Notes under the pieces: model-generated
The model's input: only the letters and a program-made list of their open reading frames with translations
The model's database searches: none
Told to the model about the DNA's origin: nothing
Shown here: piece by piece, positions 18,913 to 28,416 of the stretch
How the letters are laid out: each line of letters begins with the position of its first letter
Position numbering within the stretch: position 1 is the stretch's first letter
Program-made: the position numbers and the translations under genes
Assembly (NCBI GenBank): GCA_020722815.1
Contig: DYKB01000035.1
Coordinates: forward strand, 7,131-70,069
DNA: 62,939 bases
Origin: Caldithrix sp.
GTDB taxonomy: Bacteria; Zhuqueibacterota; Zhuqueibacteria; Thermofontimicrobiales; Sulfurfontimicrobiaceae
Direction of reading: 5' to 3'

Positions 18913-21900
18913 ATGATGATGAAAAAATTTTTAGCAATAGTATCGTTGATCGTATTCGTATTGGGTGTTTCGCAAACGCTTTGGTCTGCAAAACTCACGG
19001 AATTAAAGGTGGTGGACAAAGATTACCTGCTGCTTAATTTCAAAGACGGGGAGGTGAAATTTGTCGATGATGGCAAAGGTACGGGAGCCTATTCCGGGAC
19101 TTCTGATGACCCGAAAAACAACTATGTCGTTTCTTACGGCAAAGCACTGGATATAACAAATGCAGTGGATGTCCGCAACTGGATCATCAAATCCGATAAT
19201 GATAGCCGTTATGGAACAGTCGGTTTATCTCCAAAAGTTGTTTTTCGAACTACGAGAGTTAACGGCATGTCCTATACCGGCTGGGATCCCGTCAATAGTG
19301 ATCACGGCTTTAATTATACCATTGAACATTTTATTTACCTCGGAATGCCATCCTCCATGGAGCCGGGGAAAAATTATACGGTTGAGATAAATGGAAATAT
19401 CAATTCAGACTCCAGTTCCCAAACGCTTACTTTTGATATTTTTAATTGCCCTTCCGAGGCGATTCATACTAACCTGGTGGGATACATGAGCAGTTCGAGA
19501 ATCAAGGCGGCGGACCTGTATCATTTTCTGGGCGATGGGGGCAATCGGGATTATGCCGGTTTTGTTGGTAATACAGTTTATATCTACAACGTGGACACCA
19601 AAGAATCACAGCCCGTTGGTTCGGTATCGTTTTGGATGAAAAACAGGAAGGAAACGCAGTGGAACCTGACCGGCTCCGATGTTTGGAATATTGATTTTAC
19701 CGGATTTAATCAACCGGGAACGTTTCGTCTGGCCGTTGAAGGCATTGGCTGCAGTGAGGATTTTGAAATTAAAGATGACATCTATCATGATCCGTATAAA
19801 GTTGCGGTGCTGGGCTATTTTTACATGCGAATCGGACAGGATAACCTCGATATGAGGCCGGTTCCGCGACGTCCGTTGTACATTCAGGATAAAGATCCGG
19901 CGAATTGCAAAATCTATGTTACCGATATGCATCCCTATCATCCACAGTGGGAAAAATTTGTCTCTGGTGACAAATGGAATAAGCCGGAAAGTTGGTCCCT
20001 TTACCGAAAACCAGGCAATCCAACCAATCCCAGGGCTATTGGCGGCCATAGTGACGCCCTGGACTGGGACCGGCATCTGGGGCATGTGGTCAATATCTAT
20101 GATCTCTGTCTGGCCTATATTCTCAGTGATGGCGCGTTAAATGATGATGATCTCAGAATTGCCGAAAGTGGAAATGGCATTCCCGATATACTCGATGAAG
20201 CCCGAAATGAAGTCGATTTCTGGCTCAATCTGCGCTATAATGGCGGCTATTCGCATGGTTTGACTAATCCGGATGGCGGTAACCGATTGTACCAGGCGGA
20301 TAACACGCCAATCGCCGCCTGGGCCAATGCGCTGAACAGTGCCATGCTGGCTTATTGTTTTCAGATAGCCGGACTGAATGAGTTGAGAACCACTTATAAG
20401 GATTCAGCAATTATCGCTTATAATTACGCCAATAATCTGTCGGATCCGATGCTGAATACGCAGATGGAAGGGATCCGAGGGGTTGATTTTAAAATGATGA
20501 CAGCGGCCTTTCTTTATAATTTGACCGGCGATGTCGTTTATGAAGCGGTGGTCCAAAAAGAAAGCATGGTGATTAACTCATCTTCCAGTATTTATCAGCA
20601 GGGATCGTATAATCAAATATGGGGAACCGCGGCTTATCTCCTGTCCGGGCGGGAAATCCATTACCCGAACTTGCATAAAAATATGAAAGCTGCCATTATT
20701 GCTGAAGCAAAGAGTAAAGAAGTGGACAATATCAGCAAACGACCCTCCCGTCGTGGATACAGCAATGAACAGGCCTGGTGGCAAACCAACCAGGATATGG
20801 CCAGAACGGTATTGGCGCATGCTGTTACCGACAATCCAACCGAAAAAGTTTCTTTTTTGGATGCTTTGCTGCTGGAAGCCGACTGGGGACTGGGTCGTAA
20901 TCCGCTCAACATGATTCAGATGACCACTGCCACCACCGAACTGGCTGATAAACGCAGTGTTGAAAATTGTTACACTGCTGGCCGGGATGACGGGAGCCCG
21001 GGTCTTCATCCGGGACATACGCCATATTTAAATACAGAAGGGTGGGGCGGAACGATGGTCGGTAGTAATCCGCTGAAAGTTTTAAACAAATTTTATCCAG
21101 CGATTAATAATTGGCCACATGCTTCAAAATATATCAATACCAGATACATCTGGGCCCATTCGGAATTCACACCACGGCAAACGATGCGCGGTAAAGCCCT
21201 TATCTACGCCTACTTATATAGTCTTTCCAAAAGTGGTGGTAACATCACACCGATACTCCTGGCTGACGCCGGTCCGGATCAAAGACTTATTGACGAAGAT
21301 GATGATGGTCAGGAAACCGTTCATCTGGATGCTTCCGGCAGTTATTCCAGCCAGAGTGAGATAACCAGCTACCAATGGCGCCTGAATGACAAAGAACTGG
21401 CCACCGGAAAAACCGCTCAGGTTGAACTGGAAATTGGAAATTATATTATCATTTTGATAGTGAAGAATGCCAATAGTGAGCGTGCCACTGATACCGTAAA
21501 AGTAGAAATCGTCTCAAAGACTTCAGGCAAAAAAGCTGATTATGATTTTGAAACTATCAATCAATTTAACGACTGGTACGTTCAGAACTGGGGTCAAAAA
21601 GGCGGAACCCCAATTGCTACGCGCAGCAGTGAAAAAGCACGTACGGGCGCCTATAGCTATCAAATAAAAGGGAATATCGTTCCTGAATCAGAAATTGCTT
21701 TCAGGCATGATGGTTCTCTTCAGGATGGTATTATTTCATTGGTTTATCACATCTGGATTCCTCAGGCAATCGTGGATTCCGCCAAAGCTTTATATAAAAG
21801 GGATAGTACCCGGGTCGGTGGAATGCAAAATTTTCTGATGCATACAAGCTGGCAATGGATAAGCCAATGGTACAATTTAAAAGACCTGAAGGGTGATGCC

Positions 21901-22344
21901 TGGAATAGACTCGAACTAAAAATCCCCGAAAATGTAAAAAATTCAACAATCCAGGCCATTGGCCTCTCTTTCACGGTCATCGGCGTTAACGCCGGTGAAA
22001 ATAACGTCTATATCGATGATATTTTCTTTGAGAAGGCGACCGCGATTGATGATCCAGCTAATAAATTAGCCCGGATACCGGATGATTTTAAGCTCTTCCC
22101 CAATTATCCAAATCCTTTTAATCCTGAAACAAAAATCAGGTATGATTTGCCACAGGACACCCATGTCAAAATAAATGTCTATAATATCGCCGGACATTAT
22201 ATTAAAAATCTGGTAAACGAAAATAAAAATGCTGGCAGCTATGAAGTCATCTTTGACGGGAGTGAACTGGCCAGTGGGGTCTATTTTTATTCTTTGGAAG
22301 CCGGCGCGTACAGGGACGTTAAGAAGTTGATTTTATTGAAATAG
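18913..22344 (+). CDS. Secreted GH9 glycoside hydrolase with PKD-like, CBM-like and T9SS sorting domains
   Basis: 1143 aa. A signal peptide (residues 1-26) is followed by an N-terminal Ig-like domain of the CelD type (to about 290). The GH9 (alpha/alpha)6 catalytic domain covers about 295-770. GGHSDALDWDRH at residues 377-388 carries the paired Asp of the family (Asp381 and Asp384/386). Near the end of the barrel is SEFTPRQTMRGKALIYAYLY. Residues about 775-868 form a PKD-like domain (ADAGPDQRL, LDASGSYS), and about 875-1050 a carbohydrate-binding-like jelly roll. The last 85 residues are a T9SS sorting domain with NYPNPFNPETKI and a final ILLK. The protein should be secreted by the type IX system and act on beta-glucans or related polymers, possibly as an exo-acting enzyme. 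It is probably co-transcribed with the GH78 gene 67 bp downstream. Confidence 0.88.
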   Translation: MMMKKFLAIVSLIVFVLGVSQTLWSAKLTELKVVDKDYLLLNFKDGEVKFVDDGKGTGAYSGTSDDPKNNYVVSYGKALDITNAVDVRNWIIKSDNDSRYGTVGLSPKVVFRTTRVNGMSYTGWDPVNSDHGFNYTIEHFIYLGMPSSMEPGKNYTVEINGNINSDSSSQTLTFDIFNCPSEAIHTNLVGYMSSSRIKAADLYHFLGDGGNRDYAGFVGNTVYIYNVDTKESQPVGSVSFWMKNRKETQWNLTGSDVWNIDFTGFNQPGTFRLAVEGIGCSEDFEIKDDIYHDPYKVAVLGYFYMRIGQDNLDMRPVPRRPLYIQDKDPANCKIYVTDMHPYHPQWEKFVSGDKWNKPESWSLYRKPGNPTNPRAIGGHSDALDWDRHLGHVVNIYDLCLAYILSDGALNDDDLRIAESGNGIPDILDEARNEVDFWLNLRYNGGYSHGLTNPDGGNRLYQADNTPIAAWANALNSAMLAYCFQIAGLNELRTTYKDSAIIAYNYANNLSDPMLNTQMEGIRGVDFKMMTAAFLYNLTGDVVYEAVVQKESMVINSSSSIYQQGSYNQIWGTAAYLLSGREIHYPNLHKNMKAAIIAEAKSKEVDNISKRPSRRGYSNEQAWWQTNQDMARTVLAHAVTDNPTEKVSFLDALLLEADWGLGRNPLNMIQMTTATTELADKRSVENCYTAGRDDGSPGLHPGHTPYLNTEGWGGTMVGSNPLKVLNKFYPAINNWPHASKYINTRYIWAHSEFTPRQTMRGKALIYAYLYSLSKSGGNITPILLADAGPDQRLIDEDDDGQETVHLDASGSYSSQSEITSYQWRLNDKELATGKTAQVELEIGNYIIILIVKNANSERATDTVKVEIVSKTSGKKADYDFETINQFNDWYVQNWGQKGGTPIATRSSEKARTGAYSYQIKGNIVPESEIAFRHDGSLQDGIISLVYHIWIPQAIVDSAKALYKRDSTRVGGMQNFLMHTSWQWISQWYNLKDLKGDAWNRLELKIPENVKNSTIQAIGLSFTVIGVNAGENNVYIDDIFFEKATAIDDPANKLARIPDDFKLFPNYPNPFNPETKIRYDLPQDTHVKINVYNIAGHYIKNLVNENKNAGSYEVIFDGSELASGVYFYSLEAGAYRDVKKLILLK

Positions 22345-22411
22345 TACCGGATGACTTTTTTAAAAAAGGCATCCAATTTTCCTGTCACTAAATTTATGAG
22401 GTTTGCTGGAA

Positions 22412-25153
22412 ATGAAAAATTTATTATTATTCATACTGATTTTAGGATTATTCAGTTTTACTTACGCCAGAATAAAGCCCGTTCAATTAACCTGTGAATA
22501 TTTAACCAATCCTCAGGTTATTGACGTCCTGAATCCGCGGCTTTCATGGATAAATATTGCCGATGAAAGCGAACGGGGGCAGGAACAGACGGCTTTTCAA
22601 ATCAGGGTAGCCGGTTCAATCGATAAGCTGGAAAAACCTGACCTCTGGGATAGCAAAAAAGTAATGGGGAATCAGTCAATCCGCGTGCTTTATAATGGCA
22701 GAAAGTTAAAATCACGGCAGGACTGCTGGTGGCAGGTCCGGGTGTGGGATATTAATGGTGAGGTGTCCGCATGGAGTGAGCCGGCCTTCTGGCATGTTGG
22801 TTTGTTAAACCGGAATGACTGGAAAGCACAGTGGATCGGTGCGCCTTGGCAGGGTGAAGAATTAGCACCCAAACCGACCTACCCCGGTGCGCCATTACAG
22901 CCTGAACATATCCCTCCGCCAGCGCCGATGTTCAGAAAAGCTTTCAACCTGAAAAAAGAGGTCAGCAAAGCGATGGCCTACGTAACCGGTCTGGGTTATT
23001 TTGAGTTTTATGTGAATGGCCAAAAAGTTGGCGATGATGTCCTGGTTCCCAATCAGACCAATTATGGCAAACGTCCAGGCTTGATGGCGCAGAATATTCC
23101 GCTTCCGGATGACTTCAAGGAATACAAAGTGATGTATCTGGCATACAACATTAAGGATAAGCTGAATCAGGGCGATAATGCCATTGGCAGTATTGTCGGG
23201 AATGGATTTTATAATCCGGCCAATTATTGGGCACAGGGCTATGGAACGCCCCGTTTTGTGGCACAGATTCATATCACGTATACCGATGGTTCGCAGGAGA
23301 TAATCGTCACCGACGCCACCTGGAAAGCCTCACGCAGTCCGATTCTTTTTGATATGGTTTATTATGGCGAACATTACGATGCCCGGCTGGAACAGGAAGG
23401 CTGGTGTCGTCCGGGTTTTGATGATGCTTCCTGGGAAAACGCTGCCATCAGAAAAGCACCGGAAGGCAAACTGGTTGCCCATACCGCCTATACAGATCAA
23501 GTGACAGAACGCCTGAAGCCTGTTCGTATTGAGAAAATGTACGACGGGCGCTATAAAATTGATTTTGGTGTGGAAATTTCCGGCTGGGTAAAACTGGAAA
23601 ATATCACAGGGCCAGCAGGACACAAGATTGAAATCAAGTATCTGAGTAATTCATTCTCGGGAGATAATTCATACATTTTCAACGGGAAAAAAGACCAGCA
23701 TTATGCGGCCAGGTTCAACTGGTTTGTGTTCCGGGAAGTGGAGGTAATGAACTGGCCAGGAGTGCTCCACCCCGAACAGATTACGGCTGAAGTGGTGCAG
23801 ACGGCCATCAACGAATCAGCGGTTTTTGAAACCTCAAATCCGCTTTTCAATGAAATCAATAAAATATGGAGAAGGAGCCAAACCGACAATATGCACGGCG
23901 GAATTGCCAGCGATTGTCCGCATCGGGAACGTTCGCCCTATACCGGCGATGGTCAGGTTGCCTGCGTCACGGTCATGCATAATTATGATGCCAGGAATTT
24001 TTACCACAAGTGGATTCACGACATGATCGGCGCGCAAATTATCGAAACGGGATATGTACCCAATGGCGCGCCGTGGCAGCCCGGTTGCGGCGGTGGTGTC
24101 GCCTGGGGAGCGGCTATTAGTATCATTCCGTGGGAATTTTATTTGCATTACGGATCGAAAGACATTCTGGAAGATGCTTACCCGGCAATGAAAGAGTATA
24201 TTCGGTACATGCAAACCTGGGTTGATCAGGACGGCATCATGTTTTCGCAACGGGTCGGTAAGGATGGTAAGGTATTAAAATGGTTGAATCTGGGAGAATG
24301 GGTAACACCTGGTAAGTTACCGCCGGATGATCTGGTGCATACATTTTACTTCTGGCGCTGTGCGGATTTAACCGCTAAAGCTGCGAAAGTTCTGGGCAAA
24401 ACTGATGAAGCCAAAAAATATGACCAATTGGCGCAGGGAACAAAAGCAGCATTTCATAAACGATTTTACAATCCGGAAACTGGTTTTTATGGCCCGGGCG
24501 GAAGCAATATTTTTGCGTTAAAAATGGGCGTGCCCGATGAATACGATGAAAAAGTGATAAATGCGGTAAAAGAAGAGCTTCAGGCTAATAATGGTCATCT
24601 GAACACGGGGATTTTCGGCACACAATTTTTCTTTGAAACCTTGTCCGAAAATAGGATGCACCAGGAGGCGTACGAAGCCATGAACAAAACCGATGAACCC
24701 GGCTATGGCCGCTGGCTAAAACTGGGGGCCACAACAACCTGGGAACATTGGGGAACCGGGGGATCGCATAATCATCCCATGTTTGGTGGCGGACTGGTCT
24801 GGTTTTATCGCAAACTGGCCGGGATGCAGGCCGATTTGAATGAACCCGGTTATCGTCACCTGATATTTCGCCCGCAACCAGTGGAGGGGCTTTCTTTTGT
24901 AAAATATTTTAATCATACATCTTATGGAAAAGCAGGCATTTTCTGGCGGAATCAGGAAGGTAAATTTGTAATGGAAATTTCTGTTCCTGTTAGTTGCCGG
25001 GCCACTGTCTTTGTACCCGCGGCTGAAGACCAGACCATTTTGGAGGGTGGTGTTGCTGTCGTTAATGATAAAAATATCAAAGAAAATGGAAGCGAGGGGG
25101 ACTATAGAATATTTTTAGTGAATAGCGGGAATTATACATTGAGTGTAGAGTAA
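22412..25153 (+). CDS. GH78 alpha-L-rhamnosidase
   Basis: 913 aa from ATG 22412. An earlier TTG at 22403 is open but lacks support, and the ATG directly precedes a signal peptide (MKNLLLFILILGLFSFTYA). The domain order is typical of the family: an N-terminal fibronectin-like domain (LTNPQVIDVLNPRLSW, CWWQVRVWD), a beta-sandwich (KAQWIGAPW, YVTGLGYFEFYVNGQKVG), the (alpha/alpha)6 catalytic barrel and a C-terminal sandwich. Catalytic-site sequence is DCPHRERSPYTGDGQV, starting at Asp501, in which Asp and Glu correspond to the family DCPxRDE motif. TTTWEHWG later is also conserved. It removes terminal alpha-L-rhamnose, probably from rhamnogalacturonan or glycosides. It follows the GH9 gene closely on the same strand. 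Confidence 0.92.
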   Translation: MKNLLLFILILGLFSFTYARIKPVQLTCEYLTNPQVIDVLNPRLSWINIADESERGQEQTAFQIRVAGSIDKLEKPDLWDSKKVMGNQSIRVLYNGRKLKSRQDCWWQVRVWDINGEVSAWSEPAFWHVGLLNRNDWKAQWIGAPWQGEELAPKPTYPGAPLQPEHIPPPAPMFRKAFNLKKEVSKAMAYVTGLGYFEFYVNGQKVGDDVLVPNQTNYGKRPGLMAQNIPLPDDFKEYKVMYLAYNIKDKLNQGDNAIGSIVGNGFYNPANYWAQGYGTPRFVAQIHITYTDGSQEIIVTDATWKASRSPILFDMVYYGEHYDARLEQEGWCRPGFDDASWENAAIRKAPEGKLVAHTAYTDQVTERLKPVRIEKMYDGRYKIDFGVEISGWVKLENITGPAGHKIEIKYLSNSFSGDNSYIFNGKKDQHYAARFNWFVFREVEVMNWPGVLHPEQITAEVVQTAINESAVFETSNPLFNEINKIWRRSQTDNMHGGIASDCPHRERSPYTGDGQVACVTVMHNYDARNFYHKWIHDMIGAQIIETGYVPNGAPWQPGCGGGVAWGAAISIIPWEFYLHYGSKDILEDAYPAMKEYIRYMQTWVDQDGIMFSQRVGKDGKVLKWLNLGEWVTPGKLPPDDLVHTFYFWRCADLTAKAAKVLGKTDEAKKYDQLAQGTKAAFHKRFYNPETGFYGPGGSNIFALKMGVPDEYDEKVINAVKEELQANNGHLNTGIFGTQFFFETLSENRMHQEAYEAMNKTDEPGYGRWLKLGATTTWEHWGTGGSHNHPMFGGGLVWFYRKLAGMQADLNEPGYRHLIFRPQPVEGLSFVKYFNHTSYGKAGIFWRNQEGKFVMEISVPVSCRATVFVPAAEDQTILEGGVAVVNDKNIKENGSEGDYRIFLVNSGNYTLSVE

Positions 25154-25679
25154 TTTATTAAATCAGCTTGTTAAATTTATCACAATTATCGATTACTTGT
25201 AAAAAAAATTGTCAATTGAAAACAGTAAGCTTATCTTTCGTTGCACTTCTCCGCGGTGCAATGCCGCGGGATCGTTCTGCGTCCCGTCAGGTGAAAATCG
25301 ATGTCAATGAAAGACGAATTGATAATTGAAAATTGTTAATTGATAATTATTAATTTTTTATGTCCCGCCGGTATTATTGAAAATAGCCCATTAATTTATC
25401 GCTGGGGAATAAAGCGCCGGATCACTCCTGGTGTTCAGTCCGAAAAATCATTAACAATTGACCATTTACAATTTTCAATTGACAATTAAATTATTAAAAA
25501 ATACACGACCGTGACCTCCAAAGTGACGGTCATGCGTATATTAAAGGTCAATTGGATTGAATCAAACCACCTGAGGCTAAAGCCTAAGGCTCAAATATGG
25601 CAGGACACTGGAGCGCCTTTAGAGTGCTTCCTCCTTTCCTGATGCTTTAGCATCAGGCCCCTGTGAACGGTTACCAGTA

Positions 25680-25853
25680 TCCGTATCCGTTCATAGGGAG
25701 AATCGAAACCGTCATTCCCGCATGTTTACTCGACAAAATCATTTGAGTACAAGTTTGGCGGGAATCCATATTTTTTTAGATAAATGGATGCCCGACAAAA
25801 GCATTCGGGCATGACAAAAGCGTTTAATTTATGACTCCTGTGAACGGTTACAG
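25680..25853. mobile_element. MITE, family 2 copy 1 (GTAACCG ends)
   Basis: The internal sequence GTCATTCCCGCATGTTT, GGCGGGAATCCATA, AATGGATGCCC and GCATTCGGGCATGA matches the element at 36268-36435 in the same order. The right end CTGTGAACGGTTACAG is clear. The left end GTATCCGTTCATAGG is a decayed complement, and an extra CTGTGAACGGTTACC lies at 25661-25675, so the left border is uncertain. Confidence 0.65.
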
Positions 25854-25912
25854 AAATTTTCGTTAGCCAATTTTTATTATTTGGATGAGTTCAGACGAAA
25901 CGAGTCGCATCC

Positions 25913-25990
25913 TGTCATCCTGAGTGAAGCGAAGAATCTTTCAGGTTGTTTCAGATATAGATCCTTCACTTCACTCCGTTCAGGATGACA
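25913..25990. repeat. Inverted-repeat element with TGTCATCCTGA ends
   Basis: TGTCATCCTGAGTGAAGCGAAG at the left is mirrored by CTTCACTCCGTTCAGGATGACA at the right, with AAGAATCTTTC and AGATCCTTC inside. This is a compact 78-bp palindrome of a type widely scattered in environmental bacterial genomes. No coding content. Confidence 0.65.
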
Positions 25991-26084
25991 AAAAGAGACT
26001 TTTGAGTGTGGGCTCATAGATTGAAAAAATAAAAAATCTGTGAAATCAGCAAAATCTGGGGTGATACATTTGTCTCAGTAGATG

Positions 26085-27614
26085 TTAAATATCAAATTTA
26101 ACACCCTGAGCCAGCGGCAAGGCGTTGGACCAGTTAATGGTGTTGGTTTGACGACGCATGTATGCTTTCCAGGCATCGGAGCCGGATTCGCGGCCACCGC
26201 CCGTTTCTTTTTCGCCACCAAACGCGCCACCAATTTCAGCACCCGAAGTCCCGATATTGACATTGGCAATGCCGCAATCGCTGCCGCGATGGCTTAAAAA
26301 TAGCTCGGATTCCTGCAGGTTCCTGGTAAAAATTGCCGACGAGAGTCCCTGTGGAACATTATTATGAATGTGAATGGCTTCTTCAATGTCTTTATATTTC
26401 AGAGCATATAAAACCGGTGCAAAAGTTTCGTCTTTTACAATCTGCGAATCAGCCTTAACTTCAGCAATACAAGGTGTTACATAACAGGGAGAGCCATACT
26501 TTTGGGCATCCAGTCGTTCGCCGCCAACGAGAATTTTTCCACCTTCTTTTTTAATTCGTTCCAAAGCCGCCATCATGTCAAAAACAGCGCCTTCATCCAC
26601 TAATGGCCCCATGAGAATGTTTGAATCCAGTGGATTGCCGATGCGAACTTGCTGGTAACTTTTAACCAGACGATCCAGCAGTTTATCATAAACTGATTCA
26701 TGGACAATAATACGCCGGGTTGAGGTACAGCGCTGGCCGGCGGTACCCACTGCACCGAATAATATTGAACGCACGGCCATTTCAAGATCGGCAGAACCGG
26801 CAACGATGATGGCATTATTACCACCGAGTTCCAGGATCGTTCGTCCCAGTCGAGCGCCGACCACCTGACCAATCCGGATACCCATCTGGGTGCTGCCGGT
26901 GGCACTAATGAGGGAAATCCGACGGTCACCAATGAGTTTTTCACCTATCGTCGAGCCTTTTCCAATCACCAGACTCATGAGTGCCGGGGGAATTCCATGT
27001 TTTTCTAAAATTGGCTTTATGATCTTCGTACAGGCAATCGCCGTGAGTGGTGTTTTGCTGGAAGGTTTCCAGATCATGGCATCACCACACGCCCCTGCAA
27101 TTGCCATATTCCAGGACCAGACCGCCACCGGAAAATTGAAAGCCGAAATGATGCCAATAATCCCCAGTGGGTGCCACTGTTCGTACATCCGATGTTCGGG
27201 ACGCTCACTATGCATGGTGAGGCCATAAAGTTGGCGGGATAGTCCCGTGGCAAAGAAACAGATATCGATCATTTCCTGGACTTCGCCCATTCCTTCGGTT
27301 AATATTTTTCCCATTTCAAGGGTAACCAATTTACCCAATGGTTCTTTGAATTTTTTTAGTTCCAATCCAATATCAAGCAGCACTTCGCCACGTTTCGGGG
27401 CTGGCAGCTTGCGCCAAAATTGAAAAGCTTCCTGGGCGCGTTCGACAATGATATCATAATCTTTTTCGCTGGCCTGTTTAACACGCCCCAGCACCTGATT
27501 ATTAATTGGCGAGATGGATTCGAGAATATCGCCACCGGCATCCGTTATCCATTCACCAGCAAATGCCCCATAATTTAATTCATCGAGACTAAATAATTTG
27601 AGAACGTTTTGCAT
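26085..27614 (-). CDS. Aldehyde dehydrogenase, ALDH7/antiquitin type
   Basis: 509 aa cytoplasmic NAD-dependent dehydrogenase. The full ALDH fold is present: FNFP with Asn160, Lys183 of the cofactor site, Glu262 in ELGGNNAI and catalytic Cys296 in GTAGQRC. The C-terminal GGGRESGSDAWKAYMRRQTNTINW is typical of alpha-aminoadipate-semialdehyde dehydrogenases (lysine catabolism; PCD/AmaB). AAGGAG is spaced 6 bases from the ATG. A promoter with TTGACT-N17-TAAATT lies upstream and diverges from the small membrane-protein gene. The family is firm; lysine degradation is inferred, since no other lysine gene is nearby. Confidence 0.92.
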   Translation of the reverse strand: MQNVLKLFSLDELNYGAFAGEWITDAGGDILESISPINNQVLGRVKQASEKDYDIIVERAQEAFQFWRKLPAPKRGEVLLDIGLELKKFKEPLGKLVTLEMGKILTEGMGEVQEMIDICFFATGLSRQLYGLTMHSERPEHRMYEQWHPLGIIGIISAFNFPVAVWSWNMAIAGACGDAMIWKPSSKTPLTAIACTKIIKPILEKHGIPPALMSLVIGKGSTIGEKLIGDRRISLISATGSTQMGIRIGQVVGARLGRTILELGGNNAIIVAGSADLEMAVRSILFGAVGTAGQRCTSTRRIIVHESVYDKLLDRLVKSYQQVRIGNPLDSNILMGPLVDEGAVFDMMAALERIKKEGGKILVGGERLDAQKYGSPCYVTPCIAEVKADSQIVKDETFAPVLYALKYKDIEEAIHIHNNVPQGLSSAIFTRNLQESELFLSHRGSDCGIANVNIGTSGAEIGGAFGGEKETGGGRESGSDAWKAYMRRQTNTINWSNALPLAQGVKFDI

Positions 27615-27669
27615 AAAAATCTCCTTGTTCTGGTTTCAAAAATAGAAATAGATTCACGCTGATTTATTG

Positions 27670-27698
27670 AATTTATCACAATGTTGTATAGAAGTCAA
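27670..27698 (-). promoter_or_regulatory. Promoter of the aldehyde dehydrogenase gene
   Basis: On the minus strand, TTGACT (27693-27698) and TAAATT (27670-27675) are 17 bp apart, about 55 bp before the start codon. Confidence 0.6.
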
Positions 27699-27732
27699 GG
27701 ATAAAAATAAATTTAAAATGAAAATTTTTTTC

Positions 27733-27761
27733 TTGACTATTTAACAGAATCTTCTTATATT
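27733..27761 (+). promoter_or_regulatory. Promoter for the small membrane protein and tRNAs; apparently leaderless
   Basis: TTGACT (27733-27738), 17 bp, TATATT (27756-27761). The ATG is at 27767, so the expected transcription start falls on or next to the start codon and no ribosome site can fit. Confidence 0.6.
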
Positions 27762-27766
27762 ATCCT

Positions 27767-28084
27767 ATGCAAAAATCGAAAAAAGGAAAAAAAGAGAAAG
27801 TATACGCTGCCAAGCCTATTCAGAAAGTGGAATCACCTGGTGAGCAAAAGGTGGAGCCAATTTTTGGGATTCGAAATTATATTATCATGGGTTTGGGATT
27901 AATTGTTTTGGTGGTTGGTTATTATTTTTTAGCCCAACCGGCCGCTGATCCGGGTAAACCCGCAGCCGAAGGTTTTTTATCATTGAGTGTGGCACCCATC
28001 CTGCTAGTCGTTGCATATTTGATAATTATTCCGGTTGCACTTTTGTTAAAAAGACCAAAGAAGACAGAAGAGCAAAGTTTATAA
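27767..28084 (+). CDS. Small two-helix membrane protein (DUF3098-like)
   Basis: 105 aa. A basic, lysine-rich N-terminus (residues 1-35) is followed by helix 1 (YIIMGLGLIVLVVGYYFL, about 39-56), a short Pro/Gly loop and helix 2 (LSVAPILLVVAYLIIIPVALLL, about 73-95), then a charged tail. This layout resembles DUF3098 proteins of the Bacteroidota group. Function is unknown. It is 12 bp upstream of tRNA-Val and probably shares a transcript with both tRNAs, ending at the terminator at 28266. The promoter position implies a leaderless message. Confidence 0.72.
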   Translation: MQKSKKGKKEKVYAAKPIQKVESPGEQKVEPIFGIRNYIIMGLGLIVLVVGYYFLAQPAADPGKPAAEGFLSLSVAPILLVVAYLIIIPVALLLKRPKKTEEQSL

Positions 28085-28096
28085 TAAAATTTATCA

Positions 28097-28171
28097 GGGT
28101 GGTTAGCTCAGTTGGTTTAGAGCGCCTGCCTTACAAGCAGGAGGCCACTGGTTCAAGTCCAGTACTACCCA
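28097..28171 (+). tRNA. tRNA-Val (anticodon TAC)
   Basis: The acceptor GGGTGGT pairs with ACTACCC. The D-stem GCTC/GAGC, anticodon stem CCTGC/GCAGG with loop CTTACAA, and T-stem ACTGG/CCAGT with TTCAAGT are all present. CCA is not encoded. Confidence 0.95.
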
Positions 28172-28186
28172 TATTTTATTATACAA

Positions 28187-28261
28187 GGGGTCGTAGTGCA
28201 GTTTGGTTAGCACACTGGCCTGTCAAGCCAGAAGTCGCGGGTTCGAGCCCCGTCGACCCCG
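28187..28261 (+). tRNA. tRNA-Asp (anticodon GTC)
   Basis: The acceptor GGGGTCG pairs with CGACCCC, D-stem GTGC/GCAC, anticodon stem CTGGC/GCCAG with loop CTGTCAA, and T-stem GCGGG/CCCGT with TTCGAGC. The discriminator is G. It lies 15 bp after tRNA-Val and CCA is not encoded. Confidence 0.95.
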
Positions 28262-28265
28262 TTTT

Positions 28266-28302
28266 AAAAAGCCCTGATTTTGTAAAATCGGGGCTTTTTT
28301 TT
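28266..28302 (+). terminator. Rho-independent terminator after the tRNA pair
   Basis: AAAAAGCCCTGATTTT pairs with AAAATCGGGGCTTTTT around a GTA loop and is followed by a run of T. It lies directly after tRNA-Asp. Confidence 0.85.
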
Positions 28303-28341
28303 GTTTAAAAATCAATGATAATAATTTCTGGTTTATAAAAT

Positions 28342-28379
28342 AAAAATCCCCGAAATTTTTTGTTTCGGGGATTTTTTTA
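28342..28379. terminator. Terminator of the V4R/Roadblock operon (bidirectional shape)
   Basis: AAAAATCCCCGAAA pairs with TTTCGGGGATTTTTTT. The A-run and T-run on the two sides let it work in both directions. It stands 38 bp past the end of the last minus-strand gene. Confidence 0.8.
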
Positions 28380-28416
28380 TCGGGTCAATTTTTACTATTC
28401 AAAAATTATCCAGCGA

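Larger units (their letters stand above)
25154..26084. other. Intergenic region densely packed with palindromes
   Basis: No gene is seen in 930 bp. It holds a hairpin at 25507-25534 (GACCGTGACC / AGTGACGGTC), two palindromes CCTGAGGCTAAAGCCTAAGG (25570-25589) and CCTGATGCTTTAGCATCAGG (25638-25657), a family-2 MITE at about 25680-25853 and another inverted-repeat element at 25913-25990. AT-rich words related to AACAATTGACAATTTTCAA recur in both orientations between 25190 and 25490. Confidence 0.6.
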
